Below, piece by piece: positions 50,401-57,502 of a DNA stretch of 64,000 bases. Position numbers and translations under genes: made by a program. The notes beneath the pieces are model-generated. The model saw only the letters and a list, made by a program, of their open reading frames with translations. It was not told the origin of the DNA and ran no database searches. The DNA is from Heligmosomoides polygyrus polygyrus (lineage: Eukaryota; Nematoda; Chromadorea; Rhabditida; Heligmosomidae). The stretch covers positions 68,110,643 to 68,174,642 of the forward strand of contig OX377202.1 of NCBI GenBank assembly GCA_947396885.1, given 5' to 3'. Every line of letters begins with the position of its first letter. The first letter of the stretch is position 1.

Positions 50401-53400
50401 CTTAACTGTGTGTCCAATTGAAGCTTGTTCTCTGGAGAGACTCCTGCCTATCTGCTTATTGGCGCCACGTGGAGGTCTTTCATGGGGATTAACGTATCTT
50501 CTTCCAGAACTCCGTCTATGGGCGAGGAGCGGCGCAGCCCGAGCCAGGCGGCCTCCATTCACGAGTTCGACCTCGACAAAGTCCCCATTAACAAGACGAA
50601 GAACGGCAAGCGAAAGCGATCCAACAACGTCCACCAACATGCGAACGGACTGCACTCCAACAGCAGCAGCGCGAAGAAGAGACGAGTGCGTTCTCCATCG
50701 CTCTGTTTTCAACGTCCGTTCCCACACTCGATTTGTGCTTTTCACGTCTGCGTTGTTTAGGAGGATGCCGACGAGGACAGCAGCAGCGGCAAGGAGGAGA
50801 CCCTGGCGGACGAGAGCAAGGCGACGACGGCTTGCAATTCTGTCAAGGCGGAAGACGACGCGGCGACTGAAAGCGGCGCTGCTCCGGTTCCTGATGAGAG
50901 ATTTGTAGCGGATGAGGCCGGCGTTTCCAACTGCGAGGTAATTCGCTTCTTTGCGCCGCAGTGTTGGCCTGGCGACGTGCCTTCGTGTTGCTGATGAATG
51001 ATAATGTCTTCTTTCAGAGCGCAGCAACGAAGCAGGAACCAGATTCCGAAAAGCCGCTGGAAAAGCTCGAACAGGTCGCGATGATGGTCGAGGATGTGAA
51101 GCCAGAGACGGCGAGCGTGGTGGGTGAACCCAAGAAGGAGGAGAAGATCTTCGACGACATCGATTCCGACGAGAACGACGAGAACATCGCCACGATCATT
51201 GACGACGACAACACCTGGAAGCATGGTGACCAGGTAACCGCTGGGGACTTCGTCTTCTTGCCCGTTGTTGAGGCTGTTTCCGTCTTGTGCCGCAGCGAAA
51301 GCGTCTGTGTTACAGGAGGCGTGTTCGTCAAGCAACGCGATATTCGTGCAGTCGATCGTCCGCTCGTGCGGTCAAATGAGTGCACGCACTGATCTCTCGT
51401 ATCGCATGCCGAACGACTGCGAATGGGCGAGGCGGAAACGCGAGAAGAAGGAGAAGGCAGCGGCGGCCGCCGTCGCGCAGCAGCAGCAACTGCAACAGCA
51501 GCAGCAGCCGCCAACTCCGACGCAGCCGAAGAAGGTGCGTGGTCGTCGCCGGTCGCGTTAGGGCGCCGCTAATGGTGAGCGATTTCAGGCCGACATGAAT
51601 GGCATGATGCCGGCAGGGATCGCCGACCTGTCGCGGGTCGCTGCTATGAACGGGCAGATGTCCATGTTTCACGGCATGGATCCGATGACGGTGGCGATGA
51701 TGCAGCAAATGCAGCAGGCGCAGATCATCGAAGCTCAGCAGCACGCAGCCGCCCAGCAGCAACATGTGCGTTTTTGGTTCATATTCGTGTGAAAGAGAGG
51801 ATGTTTCGTGACGCGGGGCTTGTTCACCTGGTGCAGCGGGTTTGGAGTGGAGCATTAGTAATGAGGGGTTGGCATTGTCCTTGCATCGTTCAATCAGACT
51901 TCGAAACCTTCATCAGGGATCGTGCTGAGCACGAGGGCATAGTCATCGCAACTGTGAAAGTCTATTCATCAAGTTTGCTGCTAGGGCAAAGCTGCGGCTC
52001 TTAGAGGAGAATTAGAGATCTGCTTGACCAACGCCGGGTTTTATGTTGCTCAGCATTTTGATCACATTTCTTGACCGGCGACACATATGTCGTGCCTTTC
52101 CGACCTCCATGTTACGACCATGTAGTTGCCTCCAAAGTGTAACCATGGCTCAAGCCATCAGAATTGGTCTTCGTTCGACAAAACACTGTCCGCACTTACG
52201 CACTCGGATCGAAAGTAGGGTAGAGTGCTCGATGTATGGGGTACGGTCGGATGTTCGTTCACCGTTTTGTGCTCGAAGCGGAAAGTGCTAGCGCCGACAA
52301 GGCGCTTCGTCGAGCAAGGCCAAAACTGTTGCCTCGAGCCTTGTTCAGGCCTAGGCCGTTGTGGTCCAACACTGTTGCTTCCCACGATCAGCCACTTTCG
52401 AATATACAATTTTGAATGCGGATTCGCTCCGGAGTAGAATCGAGAAAAATAAGCAAAATATAAAGAAAAGTATTATCATTTACTGGTGAAAGTAATATTT
52501 GAGCGAACTCATCCCAAAGATTTGCTTAGCCATTTATTGTAAGACGAGCCGGATCTATCCTAGTTGGGAGGGGACAGCGCTACAGGGTCCGTTTCGCCCA
52601 GCACTCCACAACAAGGCACCACATTCTCTGAGATCACAGGAGAGCCACATCGCTTAAGCACTGAGACCAATTCGGAAGAAGGGATAGGTGAAAAAATACC
52701 ACATGTCCCTTACGATTAGGATAGATCCGACGGGCCTTATATCATCTCACAAGTGGCCCAGTTTCGATTTCCTTTTCAAAACCACATGCCATACGATTTC
52801 AAGAGATCTAGCACTGGATAGCTCAGTATTGGTGGCAAAAGGAGGCTATGAACTGGAGCCGCACCGTTGTTTGATCGGGGGGGGGGGGGGGGGACCGAAA
52901 TGTGTCGCGCTTCTCGTGTTTCGCGAGTGCTGTTTGTTTCTTCTGGGGACAACTCTTCAGTCGCGCCCAAGTGAGTGCTTCGTGTTTCAGATGATGAAGC
53001 TGGAGATGCAGCGGCAACTGGCGGCGGCCGGCCGCATTCCGATGATGTCGTTCATGGACCAGCAGCGGATGGCGGCCGCGGCCGGCCTGCCGTTCATGCC
53101 GAGCCAGCAGCCGACGGACATCCAGCGGTTTCAAATGGAGATGATGCAGGCGCAGCAGATGGCTGGCGCGATGAGCGGCATGGGCCCTCCGCAGGGCCTC
53201 ACCAACCCCGAGATCCAGTCCATCATGATGCAGATGATGATGGCCAACCAGATGGGCATGCAGGCGATGGGCCCCCCTCCGATGCAGAACCCGGCGGCGA
53301 TGTCGGCCGGCCTGCCGCCGAGCATGGGCATGCACCCGGCGCTCATCCCCTCCTCGCAGGCGAACGGCCTGATGACGAACTCGGACATGATGCGGCGGTT

Positions 53401-53434
53401 ACAGCAGGAAGGCTACCCCATGCGGCCGCAATAA
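32366..53434 (+). CDS. egl-27: EGL-27 / RERE (atrophin-2) family transcriptional co-regulator, 15 coding exons
   Basis: The predicted product has about 955 residues. Domains in order are BAH (about 46-200), ELM2 (193-260), SANT (304-352), GATA-type zinc finger (Cys 411, 414, 433, 436), charged linkers with basic clusters, an atrophin-like SARTDL box (about 698-703) and a Met/Gln/Pro/Ala-rich tail (750-955). This order is diagnostic of RERE/atrophin-2 proteins. MTA proteins share the first four domains but lack the atrophin box. The family acts in the nucleus: ELM2-SANT recruits histone deacetylase and BAH binds chromatin. In C. elegans, EGL-27 regulates Hox expression and cell polarity; applying that role here is inference from homology. 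All splice junctions are GT-AG and phase-compatible, and no internal stop is seen. Introns range from 60 bases to 5.3 kb. The orthology call rests on recognised motifs, not on a search. Extra or alternative exons in the long introns cannot be excluded. Confidence 0.9.
32486..33826 (+). other. Intron 1 of the egl-27-like gene
   Basis: This 1.34-kb intron holds a foldback element (32715-33172, listed separately) with a run of 10 G inside its left arm. Outside that, no feature was seen. Confidence 0.7.
32715..33172. mobile_element. Foldback / MITE-type element in intron 1
   Basis: Terminal inverted repeats of roughly 60-110 bases begin AAGTTCCGACTCCACC at the left and end with the complement GGTGGAGTCGGAACTT at the right. 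A subterminal block with GATCACGAAT is inverted as well (about 32797 and 33082). There is no coding content in the 458 bases. No clear target duplication was found, so the superfamily is not assigned. Confidence 0.65.
33827..33967 (+). CDS. egl-27: egl-27-like exon 2 (start of BAH domain)
   Basis: The exon encodes RKRTDGEICCFEAHDG, then the YKPGDTVYIEA segment and DPYIIGSI. This corresponds position by position to the RERE BAH start (ERTDTGEI, YRPGDCVYIES, PYFICSI). The acceptor is TTTCAG and the donor ATG|GTGATT. Both ends are phase 0. Confidence 0.9.
33968..37858 (+). other. Intron 2 of the egl-27-like gene
   Basis: This 3.9-kb intron splits the BAH domain. It is mostly AT-rich with a GC-rich patch at about 36.46-37.22 kb. 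No coding exon, RNA gene or transposon was recognised. Confidence 0.7.
37859..38049 (+). CDS. egl-27: egl-27-like exon 3 (middle of BAH domain)
   Basis: It begins TKRDMLSVKVSRFFRPEDVP, which aligns with the [20 protein letters not shown] segment of RERE, and continues through the conserved SRELFTSE motif (NRELFISD in RERE). The acceptor is TTTTTAG and the donor G|GTGAGT. The final Arg codon is split with exon 4 (phase 2). Confidence 0.92.
39599..39645. other. 47-base hairpin in intron 3
   Basis: ATGTCCCCAACTAAAGCATATC pairs with GATATGGTTTAGTTGGGACAT across a short loop, giving a stem of about 21 pairs with two irregularities. It could be a tiny inverted-repeat element or a small RNA precursor. 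No known microRNA seed was recognised. Confidence 0.5.
40591..40851 (+). other. Unassigned open frame in intron 3
   Basis: An 86-codon frame without ATG at its start (opens at GTG) and ending in TGA reads like a globular protein: WFRPPVNKAGRTFLEFLLEY, then IREQLRMRARVATVIAIEQF. The opposite strand is also open (40503-40940), so one may be a shadow of the other or both chance. No splice sites joining it to the egl-27-like gene were found, and no family was recognised. Confidence 0.2.
43340..43496 (+). CDS. egl-27: egl-27-like exon 4 (end of BAH, start of ELM2)
   Basis: It encodes GKCEITFVKDI, then ENRFFSCLSYN and QGEIRVGASYQ, matching RERE GKCNISHFSDI, DSFFYILGYN and QGEIRVGPSHQ. IRVGASYQ is the hallmark opening of ELM2. 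The acceptor is TTTTTCAG and the donor CAG|GTGGGT, ending phase 0. Confidence 0.95.
43497..46720 (+). other. Intron 4 of the egl-27-like gene
   Basis: This 3.2-kb AT-rich intron separates the two ELM2 exons. No transposon, RNA gene or coding similarity was recognised. Confidence 0.7.
46721..46900 (+). CDS. egl-27: egl-27-like exon 5 (ELM2 domain)
   Basis: It starts AKLPAEASC, equivalent to AKLPDLQPF of RERE, and continues through DELLYRPGM (EELVWMPGV) and a helical KLARSFRMFAMMETRML stretch (LRAARSMAAFAGM). The acceptor is TGTTTAG and the donor AGA|GTGAGT; both ends are phase 0. Confidence 0.92.
46901..48581 (+). other. Intron 5 of the egl-27-like gene
   Basis: A 1.7-kb intron, GC-rich for its first 400 bases, with a run of 10 G at 47615-47624. 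No other feature was seen. Confidence 0.7.
48582..48800 (+). CDS. egl-27: egl-27-like exon 6 (end of ELM2, first part of SANT)
   Basis: It encodes ALTTLHRCGYKFDEAL (RERE ALNTLHESGYDAGKAL) and then the SANT core TVEDTKKFCKGIKTIGKNF and RISRELLP, against TEDEVKRFVKGLRQYGKNF and RIRKELLP in RERE. The acceptor TTTCAG is followed by GTGAGT, which here is coding (VS), so a naive donor call at this spot would be wrong. The donor is AGA|GTAAGT, phase 0. Confidence 0.95.
48861..48986 (+). CDS. egl-27: egl-27-like exon 7 (end of SANT)
   Basis: It encodes DQLVGFYYLWKKTSDA, matching GELITFYYYWKKTPEA at the end of the RERE SANT domain, then a basic tail. It follows a 60-base intron. The acceptor is TTTCAG and the donor AAG|GTGAGC; both ends are phase 0. 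Confidence 0.94.
49058..49175 (+). CDS. egl-27: egl-27-like exon 8 (linker and first half of GATA zinc finger)
   Basis: It encodes ELLDYASASE (RERE EFLDLSSASE) and ends in YACHHCYGS, which carries the first two zinc ligands (Cys 411 and 414). The acceptor is weak (AATTAAG), but the reading is fixed by the match. The donor is CCA|GTGAGT, phase 1, after a 71-base intron. Confidence 0.9.
49287..49491 (+). CDS. egl-27: egl-27-like exon 9 (second half of GATA zinc finger)
   Basis: After a split Lys codon it encodes SRDWHHAGRDGLLLCSDC and FYKKYGQLRP, against SKDWHHGGRENILLCTDC and HFKKYGELPP in RERE. With exon 8 it completes CX2C-X18-CX2C, the same spacing as RERE. A basic segment (RAGKKERRR) follows. 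The donor is AAG|GTTCGT, phase 2. Confidence 0.94.
50508..50685 (+). CDS. egl-27: egl-27-like exon 10 (basic linker)
   Basis: It encodes a Ser/Lys/Arg-rich linker with two clusters that could serve as nuclear localisation signals (KNGKRKR and SAKKRR). The acceptor is CTTCCAG and the donor CGA|GTGCGT, phase 0. No domain is recognised. Assignment rests on frame, splice sites and position. Confidence 0.8.
50761..50937 (+). CDS. egl-27: egl-27-like exon 11 (acidic linker)
   Basis: It encodes an acidic Ser/Glu/Asp-rich segment starting EDADEDSSSGKEE. The 75-base intron before it ends TTGTTTAG; the donor is GAG|GTAATT. Both ends are phase 0, so exon skipping would keep the frame. Confidence 0.8.
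51018..51233 (+). CDS. egl-27: egl-27-like exon 12 (acidic linker)
   Basis: It encodes a Glu/Asp/Lys-rich segment with DDIDSDENDENIATIIDDD. The acceptor is CTTTCAG and the donor CAG|GTAACC; both ends are phase 0. It is likely disordered. No domain is recognised. Confidence 0.8.
51316..51534 (+). CDS. egl-27: egl-27-like exon 13 (atrophin-like SARTDL box and Gln tract)
   Basis: It contains SARTDLSYRMP followed by ARRKREKKEKAAAAA, comparable to the CARTDL box and following basic/Ala helix of atrophin-family proteins. After it comes a CAG/CAA-encoded Gln run (QQQQLQQQQQ). The acceptor is GTTACAG and the donor AAG|GTGCGT; both ends are phase 0. This box is the main reason to call the gene RERE/atrophin rather than MTA. 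Confidence 0.85.
51589..51765 (+). CDS. egl-27: egl-27-like exon 14 (Met/Gln-rich)
   Basis: It encodes a Met-, Gln- and Ala-rich segment (for example MMQQMQQAQ and AAAQQQH). The acceptor is TTTCAG after a 54-base intron, and the donor is CAT|GTGCGT. Both ends are phase 0. It is probably disordered or a short coiled coil. Confidence 0.82.
51766..52990 (+). other. Intron 14 of the egl-27-like gene
   Basis: This 1,225-base intron is much longer than its neighbours (54-90 bases) and separates the last two coding exons. It contains a run of 17 G (52877-52893) shortly before the final exon. No coding similarity was recognised; the open frames in it run through splice sites. Confidence 0.75.
52877..52893 (+). 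repeat. Run of 17 G
   Basis: An uninterrupted mononucleotide tract in intron 14, about 100 bases before the last coding exon. A tract this long can form a G-quadruplex. Confidence 0.95.
52991..53434 (+). CDS. egl-27: egl-27-like exon 15 (Met/Gln/Pro-rich C-terminus and stop)
   Basis: The terminal exon has 147 codons plus TAA. It begins MMKLEMQRQLAAAGR after a TTTCAG acceptor and is extremely rich in Met, Gln, Pro, Gly and Ala (for example MQMMMANQMGMQAMGPPPMQ). It ends YPMRPQ. The high GC and codon periodicity also open long frames in the other two frames and on the other strand, but those are shadows. Confidence 0.88.
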   Translation: MMKLEMQRQLAAAGRIPMMSFMDQQRMAAAAGLPFMPSQQPTDIQRFQMEMMQAQQMAGAMSGMGPPQGLTNPEIQSIMMQMMMANQMGMQAMGPPPMQNPAAMSAGLPPSMGMHPALIPSSQANGLMTNSDMMRRLQQEGYPMRPQ

Positions 53435-53885
53435 CATCCGCTGCTCTCCCCTCTCTCAACTGCTCTGTCTTTCCTAGTTCGGGGTGTCGCCCCGCGAGAT
53501 ACTCTATGTAAATATGAACCTCCGCCAAACTCAGGTTACCGAGTGCCTTGCGCTCTTCTCAATATTGTTTGTTCGTGTTCTTATTCCTTGACGGCGCTCT
53601 ATGGCCGTCAGCGTGAAACCGGTTGCTTCCGAGTCCTTTAATGCTCGTTTTCTGTTCTGTTCCGAGTGGACGCGGTGCGCGCGCTTCTCTGTGTCGTAGC
53701 TTCCTCCATCTCGTCCCTCTGCTCTCGCTGAAGTGTGGGTGTCTTCATCAGATGTGTTCCATAATCTTGTAGCTATATGATGGCGCTTGTTGTGATAGTT
53801 GATATTTATGTATAACGATCGGTCCAAGACGAGTTGTTTTGTCACAATGCCCTGAAGATAATAAAAATATAAACAGTTTCCCTTT
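53435..53885 (+). other. 3' UTR and poly(A) signal of the egl-27-like gene
   Basis: The sequence after the TAA becomes T-rich and carries a canonical AATAAA at 53860-53865. Cleavage would be expected 10-20 bases further on. No other AATAAA lies between the stop and this site, so a 3' UTR of about 440 bases is inferred. Confidence 0.7.
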
Positions 53886-55250
53886 GAGTGACCGCCGCTC
53901 ATCGCACGGGAACTGGTCACGGGAGAGTCAAGGTCCAGGGACGGCGCTCCGAGCCAAGCACGTCGCGTCCGTCGCAGTTCTGGGAGGGGAGCGGGAGGGT
54001 GATTAGGTGGCACGGAGCACCACCTCTCGAGTGTTTGTGCAATTGTTGTTTGGCTGTTGATTCCGGGAGTTTAGGAATTGCAGAGCGGCGTCGCGGCTGT
54101 TTGCACCGTTTGCGAGCCCAGCTGGCTCCGATGTTTGCCTTCATCTAGGGTTTCGGTTGCGAATTCGGGGGACATCGCCAGAATGTACCATAAATGGCCG
54201 CGCCCAATCCTGGAACAACAGCGGAACCAACGGAACCGTGAATTTAAACAGATTCATGTCGCTATAGAGAAACCTCGAAAGCTCCAAAAAACGTGGAAAT
54301 TCAATAGTCAGTATCAGTATCGTATAAATTCAGTAGCACGCCAGATGGGTCCAGAGCCACAAGGTGCATGAACGGGAGTGGGCATGTTTCCTCCGTGATA
54401 AAAGCCCCTTTTCTCCTTGAATAGGCTCCTTTTGACCTGACAGTATGTTGCCTACTGCAACACGCATCGACTCCAGAACGGCTTAAGCCTTGTGCCTGCA
54501 AGCGCGCTTTGTAGCAGTCTAGGCGCTTTGCTCTGCAGTTGAGCTCTACGAGGTGACCTAACGATTTCGCTCGGGGGGGGGGGGGGGGGGAATTGGCTTA
54601 CCATTATGTGAAACCACTCAGAGGCTTTCATAGTTACCTCCAACATAAAATCGCTGCTACCCCATGTTGAAGAGGAGAAGCTTTGGACAGGGTGCAGTCT
54701 ATTGTCCGCCCTTGAGGGTACTTCTGCGCCGCGTTTGGTTCGGTAGTGTGCTGGATCAGCTTCTTTTAGATGAAGACACCCGGTGGTATGCATTCGCTTA
54801 AACCTTGATTCGGGCAGTATATTAAGAGCGCTCCAGTAGTCTCCTTCAAGAAGCATCTGCAGGTGATGCCTTATGGCTTTTGCGCGTTGCGTAGTTTCCG
54901 TTTTGAGAAATCGCTAGGATGTTGCGCCAGCTCATGTTATTCTCTGGTGCAATCCGACGAATTATCGAAATCCCTTAATCATTGGATAATGCAATGCTGG
55001 ACATAACCTTAGAGCCACTCGAAAGTTTGATTTTTTTTCGTTGTTGCAAAAACTGCAAACGCCGTGCGGAAATCCTACGAAGGGAAGTAGGGGTGTAGAC
55101 AAGCCATAGAAACGACAAAAAGAAGTGACTTGGGGAAGAGCTTTTTTTTTAGAAGAACTTCGTTTTCACGGAAAATAGCGTTTGGTGCTGGTCATAATGT
55201 TAGAGCCTCTAAGTAAAGACCAACCCGCTTCTGACTGCTTGTTACACTCT
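53886..55250. other. Downstream region without an identified gene
   Basis: It is GC-rich for 250 bases after the poly(A) site, then AT-rich, with a run of 18 G at 54573-54590. The minus-strand frames here (for example 54452-54856) have no recognisable domain. Confidence 0.45.
54573..54590 (+). repeat. Run of 18 G
   Basis: An uninterrupted mononucleotide tract 1.1 kb downstream of the egl-27-like stop codon. Confidence 0.95.
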
Positions 55251-55279
55251 TCTCTATTACTGTGCCTGTTGTTCTCATT

Positions 55280-56280
55280 GGTAGGGGTATCGTCTCTCGG
55301 ATTTCGAAAAAGGCTGCAGTTACGGTATGGAAAACTGTGGTATGACTAACTGTATGTAGCGTTGTTGAGGAATTTGGTCGCTCCCACCGTGTCGTCGACT
55401 CGTATCTCCGCATCCAGATGCGTACGGTGCTAGGAAGCATACAGGAGGGAAGCCAAAGATTGGGATGATAAAGAATAATAGAGTGGTAGAAGAGTCACAG
55501 AGCGAGCGGCATCGAATGTCTGCTCAGATCAGGGCAAATCTCACATGGTCAAACTCGAAAATGTTCTCCAGAATAGTCAGAAGCGTCTTGGCGGGGACAA
55601 CACATGCTGTACGACGTGTGCTATGTGCTCCATTCATTACAGTTGCAAATCGTTGTAGTTGACTGTGTGCCAGGACGTACGCTCCACTGGTAAGGGAGCT
55701 CTCGTGTTATGACTTGAGCTATTTTCTCAGTTTCAGATTGTGTGCTCCGACAAAAAGAAATTCAGCTGTGATGGACCCAATGGGTTTCACAACTGTTGCC
55801 ATGATTAAGGAGCATGGCAATAGCTGTGCAAGGATCCATGAGGAAGGAAGAACTTCAAAGCGTAACTTCAAAGGGTGGAGTGATGGTGTGGGCTGCTTTC
55901 TGTTTGAATGGACGAGTTATTGCATTCCGTTCCGGAAAAGATGAACTCGGCTAAGCACCTGTTCACTTTGGATGGAAGTTTCATTCCCTTTTCGAGGAGG
56001 AATCGACGGCGAAACCTGATATCTCTACAGGACAACGCCTCCTCCGTTTCATGTGAGAGGTTGGCTGCAACGTTATCATGTCAGCGACTTTGTACTGGCC
56101 AATTTGCCGGACCCAGTCCCATAGGAAACGACTTAGACTGCATAATATGTTATATTTAGATGAACAGTAAGCAATACGGGACCACAAATGAGCTTTTAAA
56201 GCGGTTCTGGAGGCTTGGCACATCGTCAACCGCAACCTCGTTGATAAGCTGATTTCAACTATAACCAACTGCGTATTCGG
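55280..56280 (+). mobile_element. Decayed Tc1-like transposase remnant
   Basis: Fragments in several + strand frames follow the order of a Tc1-family transposase. They are a helix-turn-helix segment (EFGRSHRVVDSYL), a basic hinge with GGKPKIG, a Leu/Ala region (RHRMSAQIRANLTWS), MVWAAFCLNGRVI, and LQDNA near the second catalytic Asp with VRGWLQRYHVSDF after it. At least four frame changes and stops break it. Terminal inverted repeats were not found, so the limits are approximate. Confidence 0.7.
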
Positions 56281-56289
56281 TCATTGACA

Positions 56290-57500
56290 TCAAAGAAGCT
56301 CTATAGATTATTGACTATGTTGTTCTTGTTTAGATTTCTCGTTGCAAACCATGCATCCTCTACTATATATTTTTTATTGGTTTGTTTATTCTAGGCGCGT
56401 TACAAACTAACAAAAATGACTGAACAAAGCAATTAAAGTACCTAAACAACTCACTTAGATATCAACTCTTGTGCTACGTTTTCAGCACATCTCGTATAGC
56501 ACAATACTGAAATATTTATCAAGCAAGAAACATTCTACAGGTATGCGCAGACGGAATCATCAGATCATGATACCTCCCAAGCTGAAAATTAAAATTCTTC
56601 AAGATCCTGCACGTTAAGCAGTCGGACCTAACTCGCGTCCTTGCTATCGAGATTCGAGCTTCCCCCTTACGGATCTGGTCAACGTCCCATCAAAGACTTC
56701 TAGTGCGCTGATAGAAAGCTTGTTGGCAAGGACATTGCACATCGTGAGAAGGTCAGCGGTTCTCCTTCTATTTCTCTGTGACAAAATACCAAAAAACAGG
56801 GATCGTTATGGTCCACGAGGTATTATATTAGATTGTAGTTCATCGAATAACACCTCATCATAACTTTCCTGGGGACATTGTTTTGAACGCTTTCCAAAAG
56901 GTTATAGTCGATTACTTTGTGACCTAGGGATGGTGGCTCCTTAGGAAAGCCATTTGTTCAAAAGGGTGACGTTTTTTCTTCAAACTCTTGTTTTTCAGCA
57001 TGGTGAAGTCCTTCTATCTATGCTCTATCTTTGCCATTGCAGCAATTAAGAGATTTTTCTCGAAGCGTTTACAGCTGCTGAGAAAAACAAAAACCACTAA
57101 ATTTTCGGTGGCTCTAAAGTTATGTCCAGCAGTGTAAAATGTGCAGTCTTTATGCAAGTCGAGGATATCCTAGGGGTTGCTTCTTCCGGTCCGGTGTTAG
57201 ATTCAAAGAAATGACGCAATCGTGGTTCTGTTGATGTGGAGATTAGGCAATCCATAATAACCAGACGGTAAAACGTGTAAGCTCACTCAAAGATATGAGA
57301 GAGATGGTGCTGCATACTAGTGAGGAATCAAGTGTTCACCGCTGTAAAATTTCTAGAAATCGAAGGCTGAAAATTCGCACGTATTTTTGGCGCACTCTGA
57401 AGTGGTGGATTCTGGCTATCGCTTTCGAAGTAGAACGCCTCGCGATCAGTTTAAAATAGGCCTGATCATCCAAAGAAAAGCTATCAGTATGTAGAAGTTC
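56290..57500. other. No gene identified
   Basis: AT-rich sequence with no long open frames, repeats or RNA genes recognised. Confidence 0.5.
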
Positions 57501-57502
57501 TG

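Noticed and set aside
52688..53434. 248-codon ATG frame through the last exon
   Set aside because: Only the part from 52991 is coding. The upstream part runs through intron 14 and the G17 tract and has no similarity to the family.
52823..53511. Long frames in other frames and on the minus strand over the last exon
   Set aside because: They are shadows of the GC-rich, Met/Gln/Pro-rich exon 15 and have no independent features.
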